From assembly GCA_963676355.1 (NCBI GenBank), contig OY781093.1, positions 124,001 to 188,000 of the forward strand: a DNA stretch of 64,000 nt, written 5' to 3'. Shown piece by piece: positions 8,135-17,526 of this stretch (positions are counted from its first letter, which is position 1; the number at the start of each line of letters is the position of its first letter). Under the pieces are notes generated by a model. The model did not search any database. It was given only the letters and a program-made list of their open reading frames with translations, and was not told the DNA's origin. Source of the DNA: JAGLOK01 sp963676355. GTDB taxonomy: Bacteria > Bacillota > Clostridia > Christensenellales > UMGS416. Both the position numbers and the translations under genes were made by a program.

Positions 8135-10741
8135 ATGGAACAAATTTATGATGTTGCAGTTATAGGTGCGGGCCCTTCTGGGATCGCTGCTGCTGTCTAT
8201 GCCTCAAAACATGGCGCAAAGACAGTTCTTCTTGAAAAAGAATCTATGATTGGCGGCACGGCATTCAGAGCAGATGTTCACACACTAAAGGGCGCGTCCT
8301 ATTCAAACATGGACGGTCTTTTAAATGGCATCACAACAAAAGCTTGGGGAAGCGCAATATTTCATCCTGAAACATTGGTTGATCGCTATTATGAACTTCT
8401 AAACAAACACTCTGTAACTCTTTTGAGCCGGTACGAAGTCATCTCCATCGAAAAAAAACAACACAGCATTTCCTCTATCATCTGTGCCACTTCAACTGGT
8501 AAATCAGTTATATCGGCAAAGCTATATATTGATGCCTCAGGAACACTTGAGGTAGAAACGCTTACAGGTGAAAGTGATTCAGGTGTCTGTCAATATTGTT
8601 ATATTACAGGACTTATTGGCAAGGTGGAAACTGTAGGCGGCAAGTGCTACAGCGTCGAAGCTAAAAGACTATTAAAAGAAAAGATTCAGCATTCAATTGA
8701 CAAAGGCGAGCTAAGCCGAGATCTTTATATAGAAATTCAACCAACGGTTCGTGCAGATATCGCATTTATATCGGTAAGGTATGACTACAGCAACACAATT
8801 GACGGTTCATTTATGCGAAACAAAATGAATGAAGCGGTAAAATTTATGCAGGAATTCGGATACGGTTTTGAAAATGCATCGCTTATATCCTCTTCAAAGG
8901 AGATTTTCCGTTCTGCCACAGGAAGCTTTGGTGCAAAGCACACACTTGCCCTTGATGAAATAGTCCAAGGCAAATATTTCTCTGATCAGGTTGCAAAACT
9001 GCCTTACGGAGAAAAAGAATTTTATATACCGTTTGGCTCTTTATTATCTGAAAGATTTGATAATCTTGTTTTGTGCGGAAAAAACATCGGAGCAACAACC
9101 AATGCCATTTCAAAGATAAACTCAATACCCACTCATTTTGAGACGGGAAAAGCAGCAGGTGTTGCCTGTGCTATTGCAATTGCAAATGATTTATCCATTG
9201 CAAATGTATCTACTTATGAGATAAATACCAAGGCAAAATTCGAAAATATTGCTGAGCCTTATATACCAGAGCCATTGCCATATGAAAATGACAATGTTCA
9301 ACAAGAAACCAGCTTTATTAAGCCTGAAGAAACAGAAATTATTCCTGATTATGCCATTCAAGAAAATAAAGAAGAAAAACAAGATTACGGCGACAGTTTC
9401 GATGATTTGGACAAGTTCTTAAGCCTTCTAGATGATAGCGTCACTCCACCAACACAAAGCGAAGAGAAAATTGAAGAATTTGAAAATGATCTTGATTTAG
9501 TCATGAACATTGACAGCGCCTCTATTATAAAAAAAGAAGAACCTGAAGATGATTTAATAGCTTTAATGGAAAAAGTGGGAGAGTTTGCCGACATTCGTGA
9601 CAACTCCGATCTAAGACATGATAAAGAAGAACCCGAACAAAGCAACCAAGACGATTTGCTTTTAGAGCTTTTTGAAGACCTTTACAATGAAAAGCCAGAA
9701 GATGACGAAACTTCATCTGACTATTTCGCTTCCGATGACAAAACTGATGCTAAGCCGCAACAGATTCCCTTTGTTGTTGACGAAGATGAGTTTTTCTACC
9801 AAAAAGATGAGTCTGAATCAGATTCCTCATCTGATGAAATTAGCGATTCCGGCGAAGAAGCCACAGAAGATAACTCGTTTAAAGAAACAAATGCTTTTCA
9901 TGAGCAGGATCAACTTGCTTCACAAAACGTGCAAGAAAACAGCGATTCGGATGTTTTGGAAGAAGAGCAATTAGAAGCCGAAAATGCAGAAGGCTCAGTC
10001 AATATAAACGAAATCCTCGAACTTGTTGAAGACACTTCCGATACCGAAGCCGAAGAAGACCAAAGCGTAGATGAACCAAACTACATAGACGCCAATGATT
10101 TCATGTCGGCGCAGCTTTCTGACGTATATGCTGAAAAAAACGATAAAGAACCTTCTAAAGAACATACACCTGAAGAAGAAACTACACGGGATGAAGATAT
10201 ATCAGAAACATCAGATGAAGATGATAATGATGAATTGTATAACGAGATGTTGATTCCAGATTATGATGAATATAAGGCATCAAAAGACGAAGATAATGAA
10301 GAGGATGAAGATCCCGAAGACGATGCTTTTCTTTCACATGATGATATATTTGTCGATGACTCCTCAAACATTATCACAAACGATGATGTTATAAGCATGC
10401 TCTATAGCGATTCTATAAAGGCCGCCGAGGAAGAAAAAAAGTCGGCACGCAACCAATCCCAGGGTCAAAGTAAATTTAAAAAGCAAGACTCCTTCTCGAG
10501 TTCAAAAAATGCATCTGCAGGCAATCAACGAACCCCACGCAGCAAGAAAAACAAAGACGACAAAATATCTTCAATGCTGGACATGATATATGATATTACG
10601 GAGCAGGAAGACGGCGTAGATCAGCTGGATGTTATTAAAAATAAAAATTTAGCCAAAACAAATGGTAAAGATGATAATATAAAAAATTACGATAAATTCA
10701 AAGCAATAAAAGACTTTTTGTATAACGGCGAAGAAAGCTAA
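8135..10741 (+). CDS. FAD-dependent oxidoreductase with a ~490-residue acidic, probably disordered C-terminal tail
   Basis: The product is 868 residues from the ATG at 8135, chosen over 8120 because GGAG (8122-8125) lies nine bases before it. Residues 1 to about 350 form an FAD_oxidored-type flavoprotein: GAGPSG (11-16), an early LLEKESMIGGTA, YIDASGTLE, and a C-terminal FDNLVLCGKNIGAT closing the FAD site. Family members are flavoproteins of mostly unknown substrate, usually 430-650 residues. From about nucleotide 9240 to the stop the protein is dominated by Asp, Glu and Ser, broken by at least seven short hydrophobic islands such as DDLDKFLSLLDD, DDLLLELFEDLY and ISSMLDMIYDIT. The reading frame is uninterrupted and runs into recF with a two-base gap, implying cotranscription. 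The role of the tail is unknown; see findings. Confidence 0.8.
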   Translation: MEQIYDVAVIGAGPSGIAAAVYASKHGAKTVLLEKESMIGGTAFRADVHTLKGASYSNMDGLLNGITTKAWGSAIFHPETLVDRYYELLNKHSVTLLSRYEVISIEKKQHSISSIICATSTGKSVISAKLYIDASGTLEVETLTGESDSGVCQYCYITGLIGKVETVGGKCYSVEAKRLLKEKIQHSIDKGELSRDLYIEIQPTVRADIAFISVRYDYSNTIDGSFMRNKMNEAVKFMQEFGYGFENASLISSSKEIFRSATGSFGAKHTLALDEIVQGKYFSDQVAKLPYGEKEFYIPFGSLLSERFDNLVLCGKNIGATTNAISKINSIPTHFETGKAAGVACAIAIANDLSIANVSTYEINTKAKFENIAEPYIPEPLPYENDNVQQETSFIKPEETEIIPDYAIQENKEEKQDYGDSFDDLDKFLSLLDDSVTPPTQSEEKIEEFENDLDLVMNIDSASIIKKEEPEDDLIALMEKVGEFADIRDNSDLRHDKEEPEQSNQDDLLLELFEDLYNEKPEDDETSSDYFASDDKTDAKPQQIPFVVDEDEFFYQKDESESDSSSDEISDSGEEATEDNSFKETNAFHEQDQLASQNVQENSDSDVLEEEQLEAENAEGSVNINEILELVEDTSDTEAEEDQSVDEPNYIDANDFMSAQLSDVYAEKNDKEPSKEHTPEEETTRDEDISETSDEDDNDELYNEMLIPDYDEYKASKDEDNEEDEDPEDDAFLSHDDIFVDDSSNIITNDDVISMLYSDSIKAAEEEKKSARNQSQGQSKFKKQDSFSSSKNASAGNQRTPRSKKNKDDKISSMLDMIYDITEQEDGVDQLDVIKNKNLAKTNGKDDNIKNYDKFKAIKDFLYNGEES

Positions 10742-10743
10742 CA

Positions 10744-11844
10744 GTGCGGCTAAAAAGCATAAAATACAATAATTTTAGAAATTTAAATGACATGGAGTTT
10801 CTTCCTGGAAACCATGTCACTTTGTTGAGTGGAAAAAATGCTCAAGGCAAAACAAACATGCTAGAGGCAATTTACATTTGCTCAACCGGCAGAAGCCATA
10901 GAACAGCACGCGACCGCGAGCTAATAAAATTTGGCAGCATGGCCGCTTTTTTAGATGCAAAATGTAGTCAAGATGATGGCATACATAGAATAGAAATCAA
11001 GCTTTCAAATACAAATAAAAAAGCTGTAAGCATAAACAATTCCCCGGCAAAGCGCTTGGGACAGCTCATGGGTCACATGAATGCTGTGATGTTTTCGCCT
11101 GAAGACCTACAGCTTATTAAAAGTGGACCTTCATTCCGACGACGCTTTGTGGACATTGCACTTTCTCAAATGAGCAGCACTTATTTTTACAATCTACAAA
11201 GATATCAAAAAACATTGGAGCAAAGAAATGCGCTATTAAAAAACAGAGAAAGCAGCAAGAACCTTGACACATTGGATGTCTGGGACGCACAGCTTTCAAA
11301 ATATGGTGCTTATCTATGTGTCAGAAGGCGTGATTTTGTTACTTCTTTAAATGAAATTTGCAACAAAATACACAGCGAGCTTACAGGTGGCAAAGAATAT
11401 CTCACTGTAAAATATATGTCTCCTATACAAAAAGAAAATGAAACCGATGCGGAAAGCGAGCTATTAAGCCACTTTGAAAAGCACAGAGCTTCTGACATCA
11501 GGCGAGGCATAACTTCATTTGGCCCTCATCGAGATGACATATCTTTATCTGTAAACGATGTGGATGTTCGAGCCTTTGGCTCACAAGGCCAGCAGCGTAC
11601 CTGTGCTCTTTCGATGAAGCTTGCAGAAGTAGACATTATGAAAAGCATAACGGGAGAATATCCCTTGCTGCTTCTGGATGATGTGTTTAGTGAACTTGAT
11701 AACTCGCGAAGAACATGGCTATTAAATTATATCGGAAATGTGCAAACATTTATAACCTGTGTTGATATTGACCGGACGCTTTTAGACGAGCGCGATGATA
11801 TTTCCATCTACGTAATCGAAGATGGTGTTGTGCAAAAAGCATAA
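10744..11844 (+). CDS. recF: DNA replication and repair protein RecF
   Basis: The product is 366 residues from a GTG start two bases after the upstream stop. It begins with LKSIKYNNFRNL, has Walker A GKNAQGKTN (30-38), the ABC-type signature region FGSQGQQRT and Walker B LLLLDDVFSELD, all typical of RecF. RecF is an SMC-like ATPase that loads RecA at single-strand gaps with RecO and RecR. In most bacteria recF sits in the dnaA-dnaN-recF-gyrB cluster; here it follows an FAD oxidoreductase and is followed by an amidohydrolase, with no dnaA, dnaN or gyrB in view. No terminator is visible after it. Confidence 0.93.
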   Translation: MRLKSIKYNNFRNLNDMEFLPGNHVTLLSGKNAQGKTNMLEAIYICSTGRSHRTARDRELIKFGSMAAFLDAKCSQDDGIHRIEIKLSNTNKKAVSINNSPAKRLGQLMGHMNAVMFSPEDLQLIKSGPSFRRRFVDIALSQMSSTYFYNLQRYQKTLEQRNALLKNRESSKNLDTLDVWDAQLSKYGAYLCVRRRDFVTSLNEICNKIHSELTGGKEYLTVKYMSPIQKENETDAESELLSHFEKHRASDIRRGITSFGPHRDDISLSVNDVDVRAFGSQGQQRTCALSMKLAEVDIMKSITGEYPLLLLDDVFSELDNSRRTWLLNYIGNVQTFITCVDIDRTLLDERDDISIYVIEDGVVQKA

Positions 11845-11931
11845 AATTTATACTTATAAACTTTCTTGATAGCAATTAAAAAATGAGTTATATTTATAAA
11901 GTGATAAGTGTATATCCTGAAAGGAGTAACT

Positions 11932-13221
11932 ATGTCTTCTTATAAAAATATTTTATCAGCTGTATACAGCCTGCCTGTTATTGACACGCATGAACATATA
12001 CCTGCTGAAAAAAGCAAAATGGCAATGCCAAAGGATTGCCTTCAAACCTATTTTGGCAACCATATTTACATGGATTTAAAATCCGCAGGCTTGTCTGAGC
12101 GGCTTTATAAAGAATCAATGGATGACAATTTTGACTTGGAGGAGCGCTTTAAAATTATCGAGCCATACTTTGAAGCATGCAAAATGATGGGTCAAGGCAG
12201 AGCGGTAACCGCCGCGGCATCTGGTCTTCATGGCGTTGATGACATATCAAAGTTTACAATAAAACATCTTTGTGAATCATTTAGTACCCTTACTGCGCAA
12301 GAAGACTATGCTTATAACACTTTGGTTAAGCGCTGCAATATTGAGCATGTAATGATAGATATTGAAGATAATATTAATCGATTCGACTGCGACAAAAGGG
12401 TGTTTTCACGCGTGTGGCGCCCTGAAAAATATATAAATCCCGGTCCGATTGCGGGAAAATTTGTCCAATGGCTGGAAGCGCATTATAATCCCATCAAAAC
12501 ACTTGATGACTGGATGCAAGCTTTCCAAGAAGAATTGCACGAAGTATTAATGCACGGTGTCAGCAATATAATGATTGAGGCTGCAGCTTTCCGCACGCTT
12601 AGATTTAAGCGCGTTAAGTACAAAGAAGCCTACAACCTTTTCGAAGAAGTCATGGAAGACTGGGTAAATCGTGGACGCGGTGTTCGCGATCACTTTATCT
12701 TCCCCAGAGAACTGCAAGACTATATTATAGGCCAGATATTCAGCTCTTTCAGAGGTCAGGAAATTACAGTTCAAATCCACACAGGTCTCCAGCAACAAAA
12801 CGGAAGCCTACTCAAAAACTCACGACCAATGCTTTTAGATAACACTTTGCAACGCTTTGAAAATGTTCGCTTTGACTTAGTCCATGCAGGTTGGCCGTGG
12901 TGGAATGAGGCAATCGCTCTTGTTAAAAAGTTCCCGAATGTCACAATTGATCTTGCTTGGGTGCACAGCTTAAGCCCTGCAAGCGCTGTCCAATGCATTG
13001 TAGATGCTTTGGGTTCTGTTCCTATTAATAAAATACTTGGGTTTGGCGGCAACGCCGAGCATCCCGACATGATTTACGGTCAGCTGGAAATCGCAAAACA
13101 AAACATTTCAAGAGCCTTATCGGCTGCTGTAGACAACGATATAATCTCTGCTGTTCAGGCAGTAGATTTTGCAAAAGCAATATTATATGACAATCCCAAG
13201 AGAATATTTAATATCAAATAA
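11932..13221 (+). CDS. Amidohydrolase-superfamily metal-dependent hydrolase
   Basis: The product is 429 residues from the ATG at 11932, chosen because AAGGAG (11921-11926) precedes it; the frame is open to 11908. Metal-site motifs follow the TIM-barrel order: VIDTHEHIP, then TVQIHTG, DLVHAGWPWW and a C-terminal LGFGGNAEHPD. This is the amidohydrolase-2/uronate-isomerase-like layout, in which one or two metals activate water or promote isomerisation. The reaction cannot be named. It starts a likely operon with the KtrA-like protein (17 bases on) and an esterase. Confidence 0.75.
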   Translation: MSSYKNILSAVYSLPVIDTHEHIPAEKSKMAMPKDCLQTYFGNHIYMDLKSAGLSERLYKESMDDNFDLEERFKIIEPYFEACKMMGQGRAVTAAASGLHGVDDISKFTIKHLCESFSTLTAQEDYAYNTLVKRCNIEHVMIDIEDNINRFDCDKRVFSRVWRPEKYINPGPIAGKFVQWLEAHYNPIKTLDDWMQAFQEELHEVLMHGVSNIMIEAAAFRTLRFKRVKYKEAYNLFEEVMEDWVNRGRGVRDHFIFPRELQDYIIGQIFSSFRGQEITVQIHTGLQQQNGSLLKNSRPMLLDNTLQRFENVRFDLVHAGWPWWNEAIALVKKFPNVTIDLAWVHSLSPASAVQCIVDALGSVPINKILGFGGNAEHPDMIYGQLEIAKQNISRALSAAVDNDIISAVQAVDFAKAILYDNPKRIFNIK

Positions 13222-13238
13222 GGGATTTTGGAGGATAT

Positions 13239-13889
13239 ATGAAACAATTCGCAATTATTGGCATGGGCAGATTCGGTTCATCAATAGCACGTACACTCTA
13301 CTCTTTAGGCAACGACGTTCTTGCAATCGACTATCAGGAAGAGCGCATTGAAGAAGTGAGCGACTATGTCACACACGCCGTTGTGGCAGAAGCTACTGAC
13401 GAGCAAACTCTCATAGCACTCGGTCTTCGCAACTTTGATACAGCGGTAATAACTATCGGCGGAGATATACAAGCATCTATATTGGTCTGCCTTCTTTGCA
13501 AAGAGATGGGCATTAAAGAGGTAATCGCAAAGGCAGCAAACGAGCTGCATGCCAGAGTTTTGCGCAAAATAGGCGTTGACCGCGTTGTATTCCCCGAGCG
13601 CGACATGGGAATGCGTTTGGCTCACAATCTTGTATCATCAAATATTTTGGATTTTATAGAGCTATCCAGCGACCACTCTTTGGTGGAGATAAATGTGCAC
13701 GATTCTTGGGAAGGTAAATCGCTTGAAGAGCTTGCAATGCGCGTAAACTACGGCGTAAATGTAATGGCGATAAAGCACGCTGGCACAATAAACATCTCTC
13801 CTCGCGGCGATGATGTGGTGCAAAACGGCGACACGCTTGTTGTAGTCGGTGCAAATGAAGACATCAGAAAGCTTGAAAAAAGCACATAA
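13239..13889 (+). CDS. KtrA/TrkA-type potassium channel regulatory subunit (RCK domains)
   Basis: The product is 216 residues. The N-terminal RCK_N domain has the dinucleotide motif GMGRFG (8-13) and a VLAIDYQEERI strand end, and a TrkA_C domain covers about 135-216 (SLVEINVHDSWEGKSLEEL). This size and layout match the KtrA/KtrC peripheral subunit, which binds ATP/ADP or c-di-AMP and gates the KtrB potassium channel. No KtrB or TrkH gene is in the window, so the membrane partner must be elsewhere. The ribosome site TTGGAGG is good, and the gene lies between an amidohydrolase and an esterase. Confidence 0.88.
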   Translation: MKQFAIIGMGRFGSSIARTLYSLGNDVLAIDYQEERIEEVSDYVTHAVVAEATDEQTLIALGLRNFDTAVITIGGDIQASILVCLLCKEMGIKEVIAKAANELHARVLRKIGVDRVVFPERDMGMRLAHNLVSSNILDFIELSSDHSLVEINVHDSWEGKSLEELAMRVNYGVNVMAIKHAGTINISPRGDDVVQNGDTLVVVGANEDIRKLEKST

Positions 13890-13903
13890 CTTAAGGATTA
13901 AAA

Positions 13904-14665
13904 ATGGCAAAACAATTTGAAGGAATAGACTGGAGCCCGCACACAAAGCCTTTCTTTTTTGAAGGTGGCAAAACGGGTGTTTTGCTTATACACGGCTTTA
14001 CAGGCTCACCGGGAACAATGAAAGTTTTGGGAGAAGCATTAAGCGAAGACGGATACACAGTTTCAGGGATAAGGCTTCCAGGACACGGAACTCATATAAC
14101 CGACATGGAAAATGCCACTTGGCAAAACTGGCTTGCCGAGGCACGAAGTGGTGCTCTTGAGCTTCAAGAACAGTGTGATAATGTTGTGATATGTGGGCTT
14201 TCAATGGGTGGACTGCTGGCTCTTATATTAGCCTCAGAGCTGCCGGTTGAAGGTGTTGTAACTATCGCTGCTGCTATGGAGCTTACAGACAAACTTTCAA
14301 ATTTAGCTTGGCTTTTTAAATATTTCGTACGATATCGTGGAGATGGAAAGCGAGATGACAACGAACATCCTTACAAGATAAGCTATGGCGTAACGCCCAT
14401 AAGAAAAGTACCGGACTTATTAAAACTCCAAAAAATAGCAAAAGCCGGGCTTCACAATATAAGGTGTCCCCTTCTTATAATGCGCGCAATGAAAGATGAG
14501 ACCGTCACACAAAATGCCGCCGATATTATCCATAACGGCACAATAAACTCTAAAAAAAGAGAGATTTTCAATCTTGAAAATTCCAAGCACTTGTGCACCG
14601 TTGACAATGAAGCAAATATTATCATTAATAAACTAAGAGAATTTATAAAAGACTGTACTAGTTGA
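13904..14665 (+). CDS. Alpha/beta hydrolase, carboxylesterase Est30-like
   Basis: The product is 253 residues. GVLLIHGFTGSPGTM gives the oxyanion-hole region, the nucleophile elbow is GLSMGG with Ser100, and the triad is completed by Asp in MKDETV and His in SKHLCTVD. These match bacterial carboxylesterases of the Est30/YvaK group, which hydrolyse short-chain or monoacylglycerol esters. It has no signal peptide. It ends one base before the convergent DUF1232 gene, with no terminator between. Confidence 0.85.
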   Translation: MAKQFEGIDWSPHTKPFFFEGGKTGVLLIHGFTGSPGTMKVLGEALSEDGYTVSGIRLPGHGTHITDMENATWQNWLAEARSGALELQEQCDNVVICGLSMGGLLALILASELPVEGVVTIAAAMELTDKLSNLAWLFKYFVRYRGDGKRDDNEHPYKISYGVTPIRKVPDLLKLQKIAKAGLHNIRCPLLIMRAMKDETVTQNAADIIHNGTINSKKREIFNLENSKHLCTVDNEANIIINKLREFIKDCTS

Positions 14666-14666
14666 T

Positions 14667-15044
14667 TTAATTTTTTAGTAACTTATATATGATAATGGAT
14701 GCAAGCAAAACCCAAATTAAAACAATCACAGCTGCCGCTGCATAATTTCTGGGCAGCTTTTGCTTTGATATATTCTCTGACTTTTTTAAGCATTCTGCCA
14801 TTATATCTTGAGGAATAAGCTTTATTACAAAAACTATTCCTATTGGAAGCAGAATAATATCGTCCAGATAACCCAGTATCGGAATAAAATCTGGAATTAT
14901 ATCAATTGGGCTTAGAGCATATGCCAAGACTAAAAGCGCCGCAACTTTCACATGCCAAGGCAACTTATATTCGGTATACGCAATGTATATTGCATAAATC
15001 TTATTTCTAAGCTCTTTTGCCCATTTTTTAAGTTTCTTTATCAA
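14667..15044 (-). CDS. YkvA-type DUF1232 membrane protein
   Basis: The product is 125 residues from a TTG start. The DUF1232 core is obvious: a first helix followed by YALSPIDIIPDFIPILGYLDD, the nearly invariant SPIDxIPDxIPxxGxxDD motif, then ILLPIGIVFVIKLIP, and a second membrane helix at the C terminus. The biochemical role is unknown. The ribosome site is weak (GGGCGG). It is monocistronic, divergent from the tetR gene. Confidence 0.85.
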   Translation of the reverse strand: MIKKLKKWAKELRNKIYAIYIAYTEYKLPWHVKVAALLVLAYALSPIDIIPDFIPILGYLDDIILLPIGIVFVIKLIPQDIMAECLKKSENISKQKLPRNYAAAAVIVLIWVLLASIIIYKLLKN

Positions 15045-15141
15045 TTAATGCCGCCCATTTATGCTTACTTCAAATTATTATATAACTAAAGCGTCAATTT
15101 ATGAACCATTTATTAAGTTTTTATTTTTCAACAATTTTTTA

Positions 15142-15186
15142 TTGACATATTCAAATGAATCCTTTAATGTAAGTAAGTACTTACTT
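15142..15186 (+). promoter_or_regulatory. Promoter and palindromic operator of the TetR-ABC exporter operon
   Basis: TTGACA (15142-15147) is 17 bases from TAATGT (15165-15170). Immediately after it, overlapping the transcript start, is the perfect 16-base palindrome AAGTAAGTACTTACTT (15171-15186), a typical TetR-family site. A repressor bound here would block initiation. Confidence 0.8.
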
Positions 15187-15204
15187 TAATTAAGGGTGAA
15201 ATTT

Positions 15205-15786
15205 TTGAAACAACAAACACACGATAAAATAATTGATGCCGCCATGTTGCTTTTTTCAAAGCATGGCTTTGCTGCTGTTACAACAAAAGAAATAGCAGAA
15301 AAATCCGGCATCAGCGAAGTGACTCTTTACAGGCATTTTGAAAGCAAGCGTTATCTGTTTACTACAATAATAAATGAACGTATGCTGGACACAGGTGTTA
15401 TTGAATATATAAATGATGAAGCAAAGTATGATGTGCATGCTGATTTAACCAAGATTGCCAATCTGTTTTTTGAAGCGTATAAACAAAACAAATCCATTCA
15501 TCGCATGATTTTTAAGGATAAATTTCAAAAATCAAAAGCACGCACACAGTCACGAAAATCAGAAGACAAAGATATTGAAGCCTTACTGGAGTATTTTATA
15601 CGTCTTGAAGAAAAAGGCATCATACATGATGACCCCCAAAAGCTACACAAGCTGTTTTTAAGCAACATACACGGCTTTGTGATTCATAATATCATCCTTA
15701 GAAATCCGGATGAATTGCAAATAAAAAAAGAAAAAGAGTATTATGATTGGCTTATTGAAAAAATTGTTAAAATAATTTTAATTTAG
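15205..15786 (+). CDS. TetR/AcrR family transcriptional regulator
   Basis: The product is 193 residues from a TTG at 15205, preferred because AAGGGTG (15192-15198) sits six bases before it; the GTG at 15196 lies inside that ribosome site. The N-terminal helix-turn-helix is classical: DKIIDAAMLLFSKHGFAAVTT, KEIAEKSGISEVTLYRHFESK. The C-terminal ligand domain is not diagnostic. It is the first gene of an operon with two ABC exporter halves, behind a palindrome that is probably its own operator. The likely role is drug- or lipid-responsive autorepression. Confidence 0.9.
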   Translation: MKQQTHDKIIDAAMLLFSKHGFAAVTTKEIAEKSGISEVTLYRHFESKRYLFTTIINERMLDTGVIEYINDEAKYDVHADLTKIANLFFEAYKQNKSIHRMIFKDKFQKSKARTQSRKSEDKDIEALLEYFIRLEEKGIIHDDPQKLHKLFLSNIHGFVIHNIILRNPDELQIKKEKEYYDWLIEKIVKIILI

Positions 15787-15798
15787 AAAGGATAATAA

Positions 15799-17526
15799 AT
15801 GAAAAAAATATTTCGGTACCTAAAACCGTATTCATTACAAGTCGTGCTTGTATTCGCTCTTACTTTTGCACAAGTATTGAGCCAACTATATCTGCCCAAC
15901 TTGATGAGCGATATAGTGGACAAAGGTGTTGTCGGGAAAGATATCAATTTCATCTTAAAAACCGGACTTATAATGTTTGTATTTACTGTAATCGTTTCAG
16001 TCTGCACTATACTTGCAAGGTATTTAGCCTCTCGTGCAGCTGTAGGATTGGCCAGAGACTTAAGGCGCGATATCTTCGTGCACATTGAAAACTACTCTCT
16101 GAACGAATTTGACAAAATTGGTACAGCGTCACTTATAACGCGCTCAACAAACGACGTAACTCAAATTCAAAACGTTATGGTTATGATGCTTACAATGCTG
16201 ATTATGGCTCCAATGATGGGAATCGGCGGTGTCTATATGGCCCTGCAAAAGGACTCTAAACTAACCTACATCCTGCTTATTGTTCTTGGACTGCTTATAA
16301 TACTGGTTAGCTTCGTGTCAAAAATTGCAGTTCCCCTGTTTAAGAAAATGCAAAAAAAGGTTGATAGAGTAAATCTTGTTTTGCGTGAAGGACTCACAGG
16401 CATGAGGGTTATTCGAGCGTTTAATAAATCTGAATATGAAAAGAAACGCTTTGATATAGCAAACCTTGACCTTACCAAGCTCTCAGTTAAAGTTTTTAGA
16501 ATAATGAGCTTTATGATGCCCTTTATCATGCTCATCTTCAACATAGCTTCGGTTTCAATAATATGGTTTGGTGCAATGAGAATAGACAACGGTGCAATGG
16601 AAGTTGGAGATCTTATGGCGTTCCAACAATATGCAATGCAGATAATGTTCTCAATGTTTTTTGCAATCATGATGTTTGTAATGCTTCCGCGTGCCAGTGC
16701 TTCAGCCGTTCGTATAAACGAAGTAATCGACATGCCATTATCTATAGCACCGCCTAAAGGCGCAGTTACAGAAACCAGCATGAAAGGATATGTAGAGTTC
16801 AAAAATGTTACTTTTTCATATCATGGCGCTCAGGAATCTGTTTTGCAAAACATTTCATTTAAAGCAAAACCAGGTCAGACAACTGCGATAATCGGAGGCA
16901 CAGGCTCAGGGAAATCAACAGTTGCAAAGCTTATCCCAAGATTCTATGACGTAAAAGAAGGTGCAGTCTTAGTTGATGGTGTGGATGTCCGTGAAATGGA
17001 CTTTGACACACTGCGCGGCAAGATAGGCTGGGTACCGCAGAAGATAAACCTGTTCCAAGGAACTATAGCCGACAATATTCGTTTTGGCAAAAAAGACGCA
17101 ACAGAGGAGGAAATCCTCACTGCCCTTGAAACAGCGCAGGCATCTGAATTTGTCAGCACTTTAGATACAGGGATTGAATCTGAAGTATCTCAAGGCGGCT
17201 CAAACTATTCAGGCGGACAAAAGCAGCGCCTTTCAATTGCAAGGGCCATCATTCGTCATCCGGAAATATATATATTTGACGACAGCTTTTCCGCACTCGA
17301 TTTTAAAACTGATGCCCGCTTAAGAAAAGCCTTAAGCAAAGAAACAAAAGATGCAACTGTTGTGATTGTGGCACAAAGAGTGTCCACTGTCATGAACGCT
17401 GACACAATCATCGTTTTAGATCAAGGAATAATGGCCGGAAAAGGAACACACAAAGAATTAATGCAAAGTTGCGAAGTATATAGAGAAATTGTCGCATCTC
17501 AGCTTTCAGAGGAGGAACTGGCATGA
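15799..17526 (+). CDS. ABC exporter half-transporter with degenerate catalytic site (heterodimer subunit A)
   Basis: The product is 575 residues: a six-helix type IV exporter domain (1 to about 310) and an ATPase domain. Walker A is GGTGSGKST and the signature SGGQKQRLSIARA. Walker B ends IFDDSFSALD, with Asp instead of the catalytic Glu, and the H-loop reads VAQRVST, with Gln instead of His. These changes mark the non-catalytic partner of heterodimeric exporters such as BmrC/BmrD, LmrC/LmrD and TM287/288. It overlaps the next gene by four bases (ATGA). Substrate is unknown; multidrug or peptide export is likely. Confidence 0.9.
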   Translation: MKKIFRYLKPYSLQVVLVFALTFAQVLSQLYLPNLMSDIVDKGVVGKDINFILKTGLIMFVFTVIVSVCTILARYLASRAAVGLARDLRRDIFVHIENYSLNEFDKIGTASLITRSTNDVTQIQNVMVMMLTMLIMAPMMGIGGVYMALQKDSKLTYILLIVLGLLIILVSFVSKIAVPLFKKMQKKVDRVNLVLREGLTGMRVIRAFNKSEYEKKRFDIANLDLTKLSVKVFRIMSFMMPFIMLIFNIASVSIIWFGAMRIDNGAMEVGDLMAFQQYAMQIMFSMFFAIMMFVMLPRASASAVRINEVIDMPLSIAPPKGAVTETSMKGYVEFKNVTFSYHGAQESVLQNISFKAKPGQTTAIIGGTGSGKSTVAKLIPRFYDVKEGAVLVDGVDVREMDFDTLRGKIGWVPQKINLFQGTIADNIRFGKKDATEEEILTALETAQASEFVSTLDTGIESEVSQGGSNYSGGQKQRLSIARAIIRHPEIYIFDDSFSALDFKTDARLRKALSKETKDATVVIVAQRVSTVMNADTIIVLDQGIMAGKGTHKELMQSCEVYREIVASQLSEEELA

